From contig NZ_JACCKD010000005.1 of the NCBI RefSeq assembly GCF_013450155.1, positions 307,019 to 371,018 on the forward strand: a stretch of 64,000 nucleotides of DNA. The letters run 5' to 3'. Shown here one piece after another: positions 52,635-62,521 of the stretch; the stretch's first letter is position 1, and every line of letters starts with the position of its first letter. The DNA comes from Haloechinothrix aidingensis. GTDB taxonomy: Bacteria; Actinomycetota; Actinomycetes; Mycobacteriales; Pseudonocardiaceae. The position numbers and the translations under genes were made by a program. Below the pieces are notes generated by a model. It was given only the letters and a program-made list of their open reading frames with translations, was not told the DNA's origin and did no database searches.

Positions 52635-53281
52635 ACACCACCGGTGAACGCATCCACCGGGTGGCGGTGGAGCTGTTCGCGCGCAAGGGGTTTCACGGCG
52701 TCGGCATCCGCGAGCTGGCCCAGCACGCGCAGCTGTCCTCGGCCAGCCTCTATCACTACATGGGCACCAAGGAGGCGCTGCTCGCCGAGATCATGCACGA
52801 CTGCCTGCGGCGCCTGGTGTCCGCGGGACGCGAGGCGGTCGCATCGGTCGACGACCCCACCGAACGGCTCGGCAGGCTCGTCGCGCTGCACGTGCTCGCG
52901 CACGCCGAGCGGGCCCAGGAGACCGCGGTCGTGGACAACGAGGTCAACTCGCTGTCCCCCGCGCTACGCCGGTCCGTCGTGGCCGCGCGGGACAGCTACG
53001 AGCGGCTGTGGGCCGACGCCATCGCCGATGGCAGGCACTCCGGCGCGTTCCGTGCCGACCCCGACGGCGTCGCCCGGCGCGGCCTGCTCGAGATGTGCAG
53101 CGGCGTCGCGCGCTGGTACTCCTCGACCGGCCCGATGCCGCTGGATGACCTCGCCCGCGAGTACGCCCTGCTGGCGCTGCGAGCGCTCGGCCCCACCGAG
53201 CCGGCGGCTCCCGATGTGGATGTCTGCAGGGAGATCGTGCTGACGACGTGGGGAGCCGTCGGCTCTGCCGACTTCGCGTAG
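52625..53281 (+). CDS. TetR-family regulator
   Basis: A 218-residue TetR repressor: HTH at about residues 8-55 (ERIHRVAVELFARKGFHGVG, ELAQHAQLSSASLYHYMGTK), then an all-helical ligand domain. It overlaps the ligase gene by 10 nt, so its level follows the operon. The 18-bp dyad at 50270-50287 is the probable operator, with the ligase product (an acyl-CoA) as likely effector by analogy with FadR/KstR-type regulators. Confidence 0.9.
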   Translation: MVVNTTGERIHRVAVELFARKGFHGVGIRELAQHAQLSSASLYHYMGTKEALLAEIMHDCLRRLVSAGREAVASVDDPTERLGRLVALHVLAHAERAQETAVVDNEVNSLSPALRRSVVAARDSYERLWADAIADGRHSGAFRADPDGVARRGLLEMCSGVARWYSSTGPMPLDDLAREYALLALRALGPTEPAAPDVDVCREIVLTTWGAVGSADFA

Positions 53282-53290
53282 GCTGCCACC

Positions 53291-54028
53291 GTGGAATGCG
53301 CGGTGCTGTGGTCCCGGCCGCTCCCGGCAGGCGACGAGCTGCTCCTGTACCTCGACGAGGTCGAACTCGGGAGGTACCGGGCCTACCGGCTCGACGCGGA
53401 CCGGCGCCGCTTCCTGACCGGCCGGGTACTCGCCAAGCACGCGGTCGGCGAACGGTTGGGCGTGCCACCGGCGGCGGTCACCCTGGACGCCACCTGTGCC
53501 GCCTGCGGCAAGCCGCACGGCAAGCCCGCCGTGTCCGCAGCGGGCTCGCCGGGCGACCGGCTCGAGCTGTCCATTACGCATTCCGGCGAGTGGGTCGGCG
53601 TCGCGCTGGCCGACGGGGTCCCGGTCGGCCTGGACGTCGAGTCCCCGGCCGAACGCTCGGCCGGGTCCGTCGACCGCCTTGCCGACTACACGCTCGCCGA
53701 CAGCGAGCGCGCCACCATCGCCACGATCGACCCGGCCGGGAAGGAACGGGCGTTCCTGCGCTACTGGGCGCGCAAGGAGGCGCTCATGAAGGCGACTGGC
53801 CAGGGGCTGCGGCTCGGCCTGCGGGACATGGTCGTCTCGGCACCCTGGGAGCCCGCGCGGCTGCGCGCCGCCCCGGCGGATGCGATGACCCCGGAGTGCA
53901 CCTTCCTGACCGACCTGGCGGCGACCGGGGACGACCCGGCGAGCCTGGCGTTGCTCACCCCGGGGCAGCCGCTCGTGACCGAACGGCACTGGAAACCAGC
54001 CACCCGGCACGGCCCCGGCAGGAGCTGA
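53291..54028 (+). CDS. 4'-phosphopantetheinyl transferase (Sfp-type)
   Basis: A 245-residue Sfp-type transferase that activates carrier proteins with the CoA-derived arm. Metal and CoA motifs are SITHSGEWVGVALADG, VPVGLDVE and FLRYWARKEALMKATGQGL (the WxxKEAxxK signature). GTG start 9 nt after the TetR stop, so probably in the same transcript. No carrier-protein genes are in the window except possibly beyond the right edge (isochorismate synthase suggests a siderophore cluster), so its partners are unknown. Confidence 0.92.
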   Translation: MECAVLWSRPLPAGDELLLYLDEVELGRYRAYRLDADRRRFLTGRVLAKHAVGERLGVPPAAVTLDATCAACGKPHGKPAVSAAGSPGDRLELSITHSGEWVGVALADGVPVGLDVESPAERSAGSVDRLADYTLADSERATIATIDPAGKERAFLRYWARKEALMKATGQGLRLGLRDMVVSAPWEPARLRAAPADAMTPECTFLTDLAATGDDPASLALLTPGQPLVTERHWKPATRHGPGRS

Positions 54029-54047
54029 GCGAGCCGGCAGACCCGGG

Positions 54048-55151
54048 TCACCGCACGATGCGTTCGCCGGTCCGTGCGGAGAACGTGTGCACCTCCCCCG
54101 GCGGGATCCGCAGCCGGAGCACCTCACCGGCGGCAGGCGCGGCCCGCGGGTCGACGCGGATGATGATCCCGACGTCGCCGAGCGTGGGATCGTCCCGCTC
54201 CACGGTGGCGTAGCAGTAGGCGTCCGAGCCCAGCTCCTCCACCATCGTCACGGTGGCCGTGAAGCCGTCCGCACCGGCGCCGACCAGCTCGGGCGACTCG
54301 GGCCGGAAACCCACCACCACCGAGCTCGCGCCCTCGGCGGTGGCCAGGTGCACCACGGCACGCGGCACCGGTACCCGCGCGCCACCGAGCTCCACCCCGC
54401 CGTCGACCACCGGCGCCTCGCACAGGTTCATCGCTGGCGACCCGATGAACCCGGCGACGAACATGTTCGCAGGCTCCTCGTACAGCCTCCGCGAGGTGTC
54501 GCACTGCTGCAGCGTGCCGTCCTTGAGCACCGCCACCCGGTCACCCATGGTCATCGCTTCCACCTGGTCGTGCGTGACGTAGACGGTGGTGGTGCCCAGG
54601 CGGCGCTGCAAAGCCGCGATCTGCGTGCGGGTGGACACGCGCAACTTGGCGTCGAGGTTGGACAGCGGCTCGTCCATCAGGAATGCCTCGGGCTCGCGGA
54701 CGATCGCCCTGCCCATCGCCACCCGCTGCCGCTGGCCACCCGACAGCGCCTTCGGCTTGCGATCGAGATACTCCTCCAGGTCCAGCAGCCTGGCCGCCTC
54801 ACCCACCCTCCTGTCCCGTTCCGACTTGGGCACTCCTGCCACCTTCAGCGCGAACCCCATGTTCTGCGCGACGTCCATGTGCGGGTAGAGCGCGTAGTTC
54901 TGGAAGACCATCGCGATATCCCGTTCCTTCGGAGGCAACCCGGTCACGTCGCGGTCACCGATACGGATCGCGCCGCTGTCGACCTCCTCCAGGCCGGCGA
55001 GCATCCGCAGCGAGGTGGACTTGCCGCAGCCGGACGGTCCGACGAGCACGAGGAACTCGCCATCGCCGACCCGGAGGTCGAGGGAGTCCACGGCAGCGTG
55101 CTCAGCACCCGCGTACACCTTGCTGGTCTTGTCATAGCTGACTGGGGCCAT
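54048..55151 (-). CDS. msiK: Multiple sugar import ATP-binding protein
   Basis: A 367-residue ABC ATPase of the MalK/UgpC class. Walker A GPSGCGKST (39-47), Q-loop FQNYALYPHM, signature LSGGQRQRVAMGRAI, Walker B FLMDEPLSNLDAKLR and the switch His in VYVTHDQVEAM, then a C-terminal TOBE/OB regulatory domain (VVVGFRPESPELV). In Streptomyces one MsiK energises several sugar importers including CebEFG. Here it is next to the ceb/bgl genes on the same strand as bglC, 57 nt downstream of it, so a dedicated ceb ATPase is plausible. Confidence 0.92.
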   Translation of the reverse strand: MAPVSYDKTSKVYAGAEHAAVDSLDLRVGDGEFLVLVGPSGCGKSTSLRMLAGLEEVDSGAIRIGDRDVTGLPPKERDIAMVFQNYALYPHMDVAQNMGFALKVAGVPKSERDRRVGEAARLLDLEEYLDRKPKALSGGQRQRVAMGRAIVREPEAFLMDEPLSNLDAKLRVSTRTQIAALQRRLGTTTVYVTHDQVEAMTMGDRVAVLKDGTLQQCDTSRRLYEEPANMFVAGFIGSPAMNLCEAPVVDGGVELGGARVPVPRAVVHLATAEGASSVVVGFRPESPELVGAGADGFTATVTMVEELGSDAYCYATVERDDPTLGDVGIIIRVDPRAAPAAGEVLRLRIPPGEVHTFSARTGERIVR

Positions 55152-55208
55152 TCGGTTCCTTCCTCCTACCTGGCACGCCTGCCTTCGCCGTACGACAGCC
55201 CTTCGTAC

Positions 55209-56678
55209 TCACTCACCGGACCCGCCAGGCAGGCCGTTGCGCCGGATCACGCCTGCGTACCACCGCGCGCTGAGCTTCGGCACACGCCGCTGCGTCTCGT
55301 AGTCCACGTAGACCACGCCGAACCTGCGCGAGTACCCCCATGCCCACTCGAAGTTGTCCAGCAACGACCACACGAAGTACCCGCGTACCGGAACCCCGGC
55401 CGCGATCGCCTCGCGGCACGCCCGCAGGTGCGTCTCGATGTAGGTGACGCGGTCCGTGTCGACCACGCCTCGACCGTCGAGCCACGCGTCCTCGAACGCC
55501 GCGCCGTTCTCGGTGATGTAGAGCGGTATCGCCGGGTACTCGCGGCCCAACCGGCCGAGCAGCTCGGTCAGGCCCGGACCGTCGATCTCCCAGCCCATCG
55601 CGGTCACCGGGTAGTCGCGTGAGGCGAAACGCACGGTCTCGCTGCCCGGGTACGGCGATGCGCCACCCACCAGCGGGCTGTGCGTGGCCGGAGCCGCCGC
55701 ACCGTCCGGACCGGCGACCACGTGACTGCTGTAGTAGTTGACCCCGACCATGTCCAGCGGGGTCGAGATGAGCGGCAGGTCGCCCTCGCGCACGTGCGCG
55801 TGGTCGCTCACCGCGTTCAGGTCCTCCACGACGTCGTCCGGGTAGTGCCCCCGCAGCACGGCGTCGAGGAAGAACCGGTTGTGCAGCCCGTCGATGCGCC
55901 GCGCCGCGTCGGCGTCCGCATCGGACGGCGAGGCAGGCTCGACCGGGTACAGGTTGAGGATGATCCCCACCCTGCGGGCACCCGCCTCGCGCAGTCCCCG
56001 AGCGGCCATGCCGTGTCCCAGTAGCAGGTGGTGCGCCGCCCGCACGGCGGCCGCGGGCTCCTGCCTGCCCGGCGCGTGCTCCCCGGAGGCGTAGCCGAGG
56101 AACGCGGAGCACCAGGGTTCGTTCAGGGTTGCCCAGCTCTCCACCCGGTCCCCGATCGCCTCGTGCACGAGCAGCGCGTACTCGGCGAACCGCCCGGCCG
56201 TATCGCGCACCGGCCAGCCTCCGGCATCCTCCAGCGGTTGCGGCAGGTCCCAGTGATACAGCGTCGGCCACGGCTGGATCCCGTGCTCCAGCAGTTCGTC
56301 GGCGAGCCTGCGGTAGAAGTCCAGGCCTCGCTGGTTCACCCCGCCCGACCCGTCCGGCTGCACTCGCGGCCAGGATATCGAGAACCGGTAGGCCTGCAGA
56401 CCCAGCTCCGCCATCAGCGCCACGTCCTCCCGGTAGCGCCGGTAGTGATCGGCGGCGACGTCACCGGTCTCGCCCGCGAGCGTCCTGCCGGGCGTGTGAC
56501 TGAAGGTATCCCAAATGGACGGTCCACGCCCGTCGGCCAGCGCCGCCCCCTCGATCTGGTAAGCCGATGTCGCCGCGCCCCACAGGAAACCCGTGGGAAA
56601 CGTGCCACCGACCCCGCTACCCCTTCCGGTCTCCGCCGTCACCCGGAGCCCCGAGGCGGTCGAGCTCGAACCCGTCAT
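55209..56678 (-). CDS. bglC: GH1 beta-glucosidase
   Basis: A 489-residue glycoside hydrolase family 1 enzyme. The acid/base Glu187 is in TLNEPWC and the nucleophile Glu390 in [29 protein letters not shown] is the N-terminal family signature. No signal peptide, so it splits imported cellobiose and cello-oligosaccharides in the cytoplasm, as BglC does in Streptomyces. ATG at 56678 with GGAAGG about 11 nt upstream; the longer in-frame reading lacks support. A perfect CebR box lies 113 bp upstream. Confidence 0.93.
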   Translation of the reverse strand: MTGSSSTASGLRVTAETGRGSGVGGTFPTGFLWGAATSAYQIEGAALADGRGPSIWDTFSHTPGRTLAGETGDVAADHYRRYREDVALMAELGLQAYRFSISWPRVQPDGSGGVNQRGLDFYRRLADELLEHGIQPWPTLYHWDLPQPLEDAGGWPVRDTAGRFAEYALLVHEAIGDRVESWATLNEPWCSAFLGYASGEHAPGRQEPAAAVRAAHHLLLGHGMAARGLREAGARRVGIILNLYPVEPASPSDADADAARRIDGLHNRFFLDAVLRGHYPDDVVEDLNAVSDHAHVREGDLPLISTPLDMVGVNYYSSHVVAGPDGAAAPATHSPLVGGASPYPGSETVRFASRDYPVTAMGWEIDGPGLTELLGRLGREYPAIPLYITENGAAFEDAWLDGRGVVDTDRVTYIETHLRACREAIAAGVPVRGYFVWSLLDNFEWAWGYSRRFGVVYVDYETQRRVPKLSARWYAGVIRRNGLPGGSGE

Positions 56679-56791
56679 CCCGTCACAGCACCTTCCGTCA
56701 TCCCGCCGGTCACGTGCCGGTCGATCACGTCCACCCCGACGAGCCGCCGCCACCGATGCGCTACCGAGCCACCCCCGGGGATATCCATGTT

Positions 56792-56805
56792 TGGGAGCGC
56801 TCCCA
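56792..56805. promoter_or_regulatory. CebR box, bglC side
   Basis: TGGGAGCGCTCCCA, a perfect 14-bp palindrome identical to the CebR/CelR operator of actinomycetes, in the 411-bp divergent region between bglC and cebE. Confidence 0.93.
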
Positions 56806-56980
56806 ACTCACATGACCACACCAGCCGAGCCGATGTCAAGCGCGACCGCATGCGGTACACCAGGGCCGATCGCCGCGGCCGCATCACCGGCCCCGCGGCG
56901 CGGGCAGCGAATGGCGGTAACGGTTGTGTTGCGGCGGCACCGCGGGGATTGACGTAAGTCACATCAGCCGATTGTGTTGT

Positions 56981-56994
56981 TGGGAGCGCTCCCA
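56981..56994. promoter_or_regulatory. CebR box, cebE side
   Basis: Second perfect TGGGAGCGCTCCCA, 95 bp before the cebE start. A TTGACG hexamer at 56949-56954 is a possible -35 element, which would put the operator over the start of transcription. The rest of the 56679-57089 gap shows no gene. Confidence 0.93.
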
Positions 56995-57089
56995 ACAGTG
57001 GAGTGCCGTGACACGAACACGCTGTTCCGGCACAGCCCTACCGGCTGAGCCGCAGTTCGTCCGAGGATTCGCCCGAGAAGGGGGCGCAG

Positions 57090-58388
57090 ATGATGACACG
57101 AGGCAGGCGCGGTGGACGAGCGGCCACCGCGATGGCAGGGAGCGCGGCGCTACTCGCTGTGGCGGCGTGCGGCAACGGTGAGGCCGACGAGGCCGGAGAG
57201 TCCACGGGAGGTGATGTCCACCTTGTACTCGAGACGTTCGGCACCTTCGGATACGACGAGCTGATCTCCCGGTTCGAGGAGGAGACCGGCTACACGGTGG
57301 ATCACCGCGTCACCGGCGAGCACCCGGACTACGCCGAGGCGCTGGAACAGAACATCGCCGCGGGCAGCGGAGCGGGCGACGTGGTTGCCCTCGAAGAGGC
57401 CCATATGGCGAAGATGCTGGAACAGGGGGATGCCTTCCACGACCTCTACGATTACGGCGCAGGCGAGATGGAGGAGCACTTCCTGGACTGGAAGTGGGAG
57501 CTCGGGCACAGTTCCGACGGGCGGCTCATCGGCCTGGGAACCGACGTCGGCAGCCTGGCGATCTGCTACCGGTGGGACCTGTTCGAGGAGGCCGGGCTGC
57601 CCACCGACCGGGACGAGCTCACCGAGACCTGGCAGACCTGGGAGGACTTCCTCGAGGTCGGCCTCGAATTCCGCGACGCCGGGATGGACGAGGCGTTCGT
57701 CGACGACGTCGGGCAGTTCTACACCGCCATCACCCGGCAGGCAGGCGACGCCATCTACCTCAACCGGGACGACGAGCTGATCATGGACTCCAACCCGGTG
57801 GTCAAGGAGGCGTTCGACTACGCGGCACGGCTCGCCGAGGAGGACCTCACCGCCGCGCTGGACACCTTCTCCGACGACTGGAACGCCGGGATCCAGGCCG
57901 GCACCTTCGCCACCATGACGTGCCCCGCGTGGATGCTGGGACAGGTCGAGGAGAGCGCCGGGGACGCGGGCGAGGGACTCTGGGACGTCGCCGGGGTTCC
58001 CGGCGAGGGCGGCAACTGGGGAGGTTCCTGGCTCGCCGTGCCCACGCAGTCGGAGCACCCCGAGGAGGCCGCCGAGCTCGCGAAGTTCCTGACCAGCACC
58101 GAAGGTCATCTGGGGGCGTGGGAGGAAGCGAGTAACCTCCCGTCATCCGTGGAGACGCTGGAGATGGACGAGGTCCAGGGCTGGACGAGGGAGTACTTCA
58201 ACGACGCTCCCACCGGCGAGATCTTCGCCGAGGGAGCGCTGGATCTGCAGCCGTACTACATGGGGTCCGGACACGTCGGCGTGCACGAGGCGGTCGGCGC
58301 GTACATCGACGACATGCAGCGCGGCGAGATCGACCCCGAACAGGCATGGCAGGACGCCCTCGCCGAAGCCGAGCGAGCGGTGCGCTAA
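57090..58388 (+). CDS. cebE: Cello-oligosaccharide-binding lipoprotein
   Basis: A 432-residue extracellular solute-binding protein (family 1). The signal peptide ends in a lipobox (LLAVAACGN), so it is membrane-anchored by lipid at Cys27. Typical features follow: GYTVDHRVTGEHPDYAEALE, IAAGSGAGDVVALEEAHMAK and the aromatic-rich GNWGGSWLAVPTQSEHPEEA. It delivers cellobiose/cellotriose to CebFG. Start ATG 57090 (or 57093) behind AAGGGGG. The two CebR boxes and downstream permeases make the assignment firm; exact ligand length preference is inferred. Confidence 0.92.
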   Translation: MMTRGRRGGRAATAMAGSAALLAVAACGNGEADEAGESTGGDVHLVLETFGTFGYDELISRFEEETGYTVDHRVTGEHPDYAEALEQNIAAGSGAGDVVALEEAHMAKMLEQGDAFHDLYDYGAGEMEEHFLDWKWELGHSSDGRLIGLGTDVGSLAICYRWDLFEEAGLPTDRDELTETWQTWEDFLEVGLEFRDAGMDEAFVDDVGQFYTAITRQAGDAIYLNRDDELIMDSNPVVKEAFDYAARLAEEDLTAALDTFSDDWNAGIQAGTFATMTCPAWMLGQVEESAGDAGEGLWDVAGVPGEGGNWGGSWLAVPTQSEHPEEAAELAKFLTSTEGHLGAWEEASNLPSSVETLEMDEVQGWTREYFNDAPTGEIFAEGALDLQPYYMGSGHVGVHEAVGAYIDDMQRGEIDPEQAWQDALAEAERAVR

Positions 58389-58472
58389 CACACCACTGTG
58401 CGGACGGTGCCGTGGCGGGCCACCGGGTCCCGGCCCGCCACGGCCTCCCCGACCGAGCTGGAGGTCTCGACC

Positions 58473-59468
58473 GTGAAGATCGTGAAAGGCGCCGGGACCG
58501 TGCCGGACCGGGAACCGCCGGTGCCGGGCGACGCCCCTGCGGGCGAACCGCGCCAGGAGCGGCGCACCCGCTGGCAGTCCCTGCGGGGCCGATTCGACCG
58601 GCGCTTCTCGCCCTACCTGTTCATCGCCCCGTACTTCCTGCTGTTCGGCATCTTCGGCGTGTTCCCGATGCTGTTCACCTTCTGGGTATCGCTGCACGAC
58701 TGGAGCTTCATCGGGGGCAAGGCGGGATTCGCGGGGCTGGACAACTACGCCTTCCTGGTCACCGACGCCAAGTTCTGGAACGCCCTGCTCAACACGCTGG
58801 GCATCTTCGTGGTCGCGATCGTGCCGCAGCTGCTGATCGCGCTCTTCCTCGCCGACACGCTGAACCGGCAGCTCCGCTGGCGCGGCTTCTTCCGGATGGG
58901 AGTCATCCTCCCGTACGTCACATCCATCGCCGCGATGGCGATCGTCTTCGGCCAGCTCTTCGGACGTGACTTCGGATTGATCAACCTGTCGCTGGAGTCC
59001 TTCGGGCTCGACGGGATCGACTGGCGCTCCAACCGCCTGGCTTCCTGGGTCGCGATCGCCGTCATGATCGACTGGAGGTGGCTCGGCTTCAACACGCTGA
59101 TCTACCTGGCCGCGATGCAGGCGATCCCCAGGGACCTGTACGAGTCCGCGGCGATCGACGGCGCCTCCCGCCTGCGGCAGTTCTGGCAGATCACCGTTCC
59201 GATGGTCCGTCCCACGATCATGTTCACCGTCATCATCGCCACCATCGGCCAGATGCAGCTGTTCACCGAGCCGGTGATCTTCTCGGCCGACTACCGCGGT
59301 GGGAACCAGAACCAGTTCCAGACGGTCGCGATGCTCATGTTCGAGGAGGCCAGGCAACTGGACAACTTCGGGTACGGCGCGGCCATCTCCTGGATCATCT
59401 TCGTGCTGATCGTGATCTTCGCCGTCATCAACGTGCTGTTCATCAGCCGTATCCGCAGCGCGACCTGA
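58473..59468 (+). CDS. cebF: Cello-oligosaccharide ABC transporter permease
   Basis: A 331-residue MalF-type permease with six membrane helices, starting YLFIAPYFLLFGIFGVFPML, and the EAA loop YESAAIDGASRLRQFWQITV that docks the ATPase. The N-terminal 40 residues are a hydrophilic Pro/Arg-rich tail. GTG at 58473 with GGAGG 8 nt upstream is chosen over earlier in-frame starts. Separated from cebE by 84 nt. Confidence 0.92.
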   Translation: MKIVKGAGTVPDREPPVPGDAPAGEPRQERRTRWQSLRGRFDRRFSPYLFIAPYFLLFGIFGVFPMLFTFWVSLHDWSFIGGKAGFAGLDNYAFLVTDAKFWNALLNTLGIFVVAIVPQLLIALFLADTLNRQLRWRGFFRMGVILPYVTSIAAMAIVFGQLFGRDFGLINLSLESFGLDGIDWRSNRLASWVAIAVMIDWRWLGFNTLIYLAAMQAIPRDLYESAAIDGASRLRQFWQITVPMVRPTIMFTVIIATIGQMQLFTEPVIFSADYRGGNQNQFQTVAMLMFEEARQLDNFGYGAAISWIIFVLIVIFAVINVLFISRIRSAT

Positions 59469-59483
59469 GACGAGGAGCAGAAC

Positions 59484-60395
59484 GTGAGTGTCTACGCACC
59501 AACCCGCTCCGCGGCGGGCACCCCCGCCGGGCCACGTACCACGAACAGGCCCCGCCGCTCGGCGAGCGGCCCGCTGCGCGAAGCCGGACCACTGACCTAT
59601 ATCGCGCTGTCGCTGGTACTCCTCTTCTCGGCATTCCCGCTGTACTGGATGTTCGTCGTGGCGACGAGGGGAAACCAGGCGATCGCCCAACGGCCACCGG
59701 CCGTCCTTCCCGGCGGGCAGTTCGCCGGCAACGTGGTACGGACGCTGGAGAACCCCGCGGCGAACTTCACGACCGGCCTGCTGAACTCGGCGATCGTCGC
59801 CACGACCACGACCGTGTCCGTGGTGTTCTTCTGCTCGCTTGCCGGCTTCGCCCTTGCCAAGCTCCGCTTCCGCGGGCGCAACGCGCTACTGATCGGGATC
59901 GTGCTGACCATGATGCTGCCGGTGCAGATGGCGGTCGTACCGATGCTCATCATGATGGACGCCTTCGACTGGCGCGGCGACCTGCGTGCCGTCATCGTCC
60001 CGTTCATGGTCACCGGCTTCGGCGTGTTCATGCTGCGCCAGTACGCGCTGCAGGGAGTGCCGGACGAGCTGATCGAGTCGGCCCGCGTGGACGGCTGTTC
60101 CACCTTCCGCACCTACTGGAGCATCGTCCTGCCTGCCCTGCGCCCCGCGATGGTCGTACTCGGCATCCTCACGTTCATGCAGAACTGGAACGAGTTCATC
60201 TGGCCGATCGCCGTACTCGGGCCGGACAACCCCACCGTCCAGGTCTCGATCCACAACCTCAACCTCGGCTACACCAGCGACTTCGCGCTGATGTTCACCG
60301 GAGCCACGTTCGCCACGCTCCCGCTGCTCCTCGTCTTCGTGGTGTTCGGTCGCAAGCTCATCGGGGGGATCATGGATGGAGCGATCAAGGGCTGA
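59484..60395 (+). CDS. cebG: Cello-oligosaccharide ABC transporter permease
   Basis: A 303-residue MalG-type permease with about six helices (YIALSLVLLFSAFPLYWMFV at the start) and the EAA loop LIESARVDGCSTFRTYWSIV. It forms the membrane channel with CebF. Starts 15 nt after cebF. Ends with FATLPLLLVFVVFGRKLIGG typical of the family. Followed by cebR after 121 nt. Confidence 0.92.
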   Translation: MSVYAPTRSAAGTPAGPRTTNRPRRSASGPLREAGPLTYIALSLVLLFSAFPLYWMFVVATRGNQAIAQRPPAVLPGGQFAGNVVRTLENPAANFTTGLLNSAIVATTTTVSVVFFCSLAGFALAKLRFRGRNALLIGIVLTMMLPVQMAVVPMLIMMDAFDWRGDLRAVIVPFMVTGFGVFMLRQYALQGVPDELIESARVDGCSTFRTYWSIVLPALRPAMVVLGILTFMQNWNEFIWPIAVLGPDNPTVQVSIHNLNLGYTSDFALMFTGATFATLPLLLVFVVFGRKLIGGIMDGAIKG

Positions 60396-60516
60396 GCACC
60401 GATGTACCCGCGACATCGCGCCCGGCGCGGTGCACCGGCTCCCGGGTAGTCTCCACAGTGCTCGTCGTACACCGGCACACGGTGGTGAAGGAGACGATCC
60501 GGTAAGGAGCGGCGCG

Positions 60517-61542
60517 ATGAATGCTCGCCATCAGCGACCGACACTGGAACAGGTGGCTGAACGTGCGGGCGTGGGTCGCGGGACGGTATCCCGCGTCATC
60601 AACGGCTCGCAGCAGGTCAGCCCCGCGGCACGCGAGTCCGTACTGCGAGCCGTCGAGGAACTGGGCTACGTGCCCAACCACGCCGCCCGGACACTCGTCA
60701 CCCGGCGGACCGACACGGTCGCGCTGGTGATCTCGGAGCCCGACGAGCGCGTCTTCGCCGAGCCGTTCTTCTCCCGTGTCGTACGCGGCGCGAGCGCGAC
60801 GCTGCGCCAGCAGGGCCTCCAGCTGCTGCTGTCCACCGCGGGCTCGCGCGAGGAACATGCCCGGATGGCCGAGTACCTCACCTCGCATCACGTGGACGGC
60901 GTGATGCTGATCTCCGAGCACCGGGACGACACGCTGCCGACGCAGCTGGACGCCGCGGGTGTGCGCTACGTACACGGTGGTCGCCCGCTCGGCACGGGCG
61001 ACGAGCCGGTCAGCTACGTCGACATCGACAACATCGGCGGCGCCCGCGCCGCCACGCGGTACCTGCTGGGTGCTGGACGACGGCGCGTCGCCACGATCAC
61101 CGGGCCGCAGGACATGATGGCCGGTCTCGACCGGCGCCGGGGATACGAGGACGCGCTGCGGGAGGCTGGAGGCGCCCCCTCCCCGGAACTGACCGTGCCG
61201 GGTGACTTCAGCTACGACAGCGGGGTACGGGCCATGCGGCAGCTCACCGACACCGATCCCGGCATCGACGCGGTCTTCGCCGCCTCCGACCTGATGGCCC
61301 TGGGCGCGATGCGGGTGCTGCGCGAGTCCGGCAAGCGCGTGCCGGAGGACGTCGCGGTCATCGGCTACGACGACTCCCCTGCGTCCGAGCACTCCGAGCC
61401 TCCGCTGACCACGGTGCACCAGCCCGCGGAGCGAATGGGCGCGGAGATGGCCCGGGTACTGGCCGACGGTATCGCCTCCGGCAGCCAGGAGCCGGTGAGT
61501 ATCGTGCTGGACACCCACCTCGTCGTGCGCGCGTCGGCGTGA
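60517..61542 (+). CDS. cebR: LacI-family repressor of the cello-oligosaccharide genes
   Basis: A 341-residue LacI/GalR regulator. The HTH with hinge is TLEQVAERAGVGRGTVSRVI and NGSQQVSPAARESVLRAVEE, followed by a periplasmic-binding-like domain (VALVISEPDERVFAEPFFSR, AVFAASDLMALGAMRVLRES, VAVIGYDDSPASEHSEPPLT). The recognition helix text is that of CebR, and the two TGGGAGCGCTCCCA boxes in front of bglC and cebE are its operators; cellobiose or cellotriose releases it. ATG at 60517 with AAGGAG 8 nt upstream. Confidence 0.93.
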   Translation: MNARHQRPTLEQVAERAGVGRGTVSRVINGSQQVSPAARESVLRAVEELGYVPNHAARTLVTRRTDTVALVISEPDERVFAEPFFSRVVRGASATLRQQGLQLLLSTAGSREEHARMAEYLTSHHVDGVMLISEHRDDTLPTQLDAAGVRYVHGGRPLGTGDEPVSYVDIDNIGGARAATRYLLGAGRRRVATITGPQDMMAGLDRRRGYEDALREAGGAPSPELTVPGDFSYDSGVRAMRQLTDTDPGIDAVFAASDLMALGAMRVLRESGKRVPEDVAVIGYDDSPASEHSEPPLTTVHQPAERMGAEMARVLADGIASGSQEPVSIVLDTHLVVRASA

Positions 61543-61548
61543 GCGCGG

Positions 61549-62403
61549 CTACTCCAGTAGCCCGCACTCCACCAGCGCCTTCCGGATTACCTCGCTCTCC
61601 GCCTCGTCGGCCTCCACCAGTGGCAGGCGCGGCGGACCCACCCGGATCCCCAGCATGTTCAGCGCGGCCTTGATCGGGATCGGGTTGGTGGTCACCCCGA
61701 GAGCCTGGTACAGCGGCTTGAGCGAGGCGTCGATCTCCGCGCGCCGCTCGGGCTCGTCGACCATCCTGCGGATCCGTTCCCCGGCGATGTGGCTGATGAC
61801 CAGGACCCCACCGCACTCGCCGAGATCGAGCGTGCGCGCGAATATGTCGTCGTTGCCCGCGTAGACGCCGAGGCCCTCCACCGGCGCCAGATTGGCGCTG
61901 TTGGCCTGCTTGACGTAGTCGACCCGCTCGATGGTGGCCAGCTCGGCGAGCAGGTCGTTGGGAATGTCGATGCCGGTGCGGGAAGGGATGTTGTACAGGA
62001 AGACGGGCTTGTCCGTCGCCCGCGAGATCTCCGAGTAGTGCCGCAGCAGCCCGCGCCGGTTCGGGCGGTTGTAGTACGGGGTGACCGACAGGATGGCGTC
62101 GGCACCGAGCTCGGTCGCCCGTTCTGTCATCGCGCAAGCCTGCGCGGTGTTGTTCGACCCGGTGGAGGCAACCACGGTGGCTCCGGGCGGCCGCTCGGAG
62201 CAGGCCAGCCCGATGAGCCGCAGGTGTTCCTCATCGGTCAGCGTGGCAGCCTCCCCGGTGGTCGCGCAGGCCACGATGCCGTCGGAGCCGTGCCGCACGA
62301 GGTGATGGAACAGCGAGACGAACGCGGACTCGTCCGCGCGCATCTCGGAGTCGAAGGGGGTGACCATCGCGGTCAGTACGGATCCCAGCGGCGCGCCGTT
62401 CAC
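61549..62403 (-). CDS. dapA: 4-hydroxy-tetrahydrodipicolinate synthase family protein (DapA-like)
   Basis: A 284-residue Schiff-base aldolase of the DHDPS family. The lysine is Lys165 (VDYVKQANSANL), the catalytic Tyr is Tyr138 (FLYNIPSRTG) and the substrate loop is CATTGEAATLTDEEH. It condenses pyruvate with aspartate semialdehyde in lysine biosynthesis, though paralogues act on other aldehydes; no other lysine gene is adjacent, so the gene name is provisional. GTG at 62403 follows GGAGGGAGGG. Convergent with cebR (6-nt gap). Confidence 0.82.
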   Translation of the reverse strand: MNGAPLGSVLTAMVTPFDSEMRADESAFVSLFHHLVRHGSDGIVACATTGEAATLTDEEHLRLIGLACSERPPGATVVASTGSNNTAQACAMTERATELGADAILSVTPYYNRPNRRGLLRHYSEISRATDKPVFLYNIPSRTGIDIPNDLLAELATIERVDYVKQANSANLAPVEGLGVYAGNDDIFARTLDLGECGGVLVISHIAGERIRRMVDEPERRAEIDASLKPLYQALGVTTNPIPIKAALNMLGIRVGPPRLPLVEADEAESEVIRKALVECGLLE

Positions 62404-62521
62404 TGCTCGCCCTCCCTCCTCCCACTGCGCCGCCGTACCCGCGGCGGCGCCCGTGTCGTGCCACCCGGACTCGCGTGCCGGCCACGTCCACGTTCTCGCG
62501 CCACCGGCACTGTGGTCAAGG

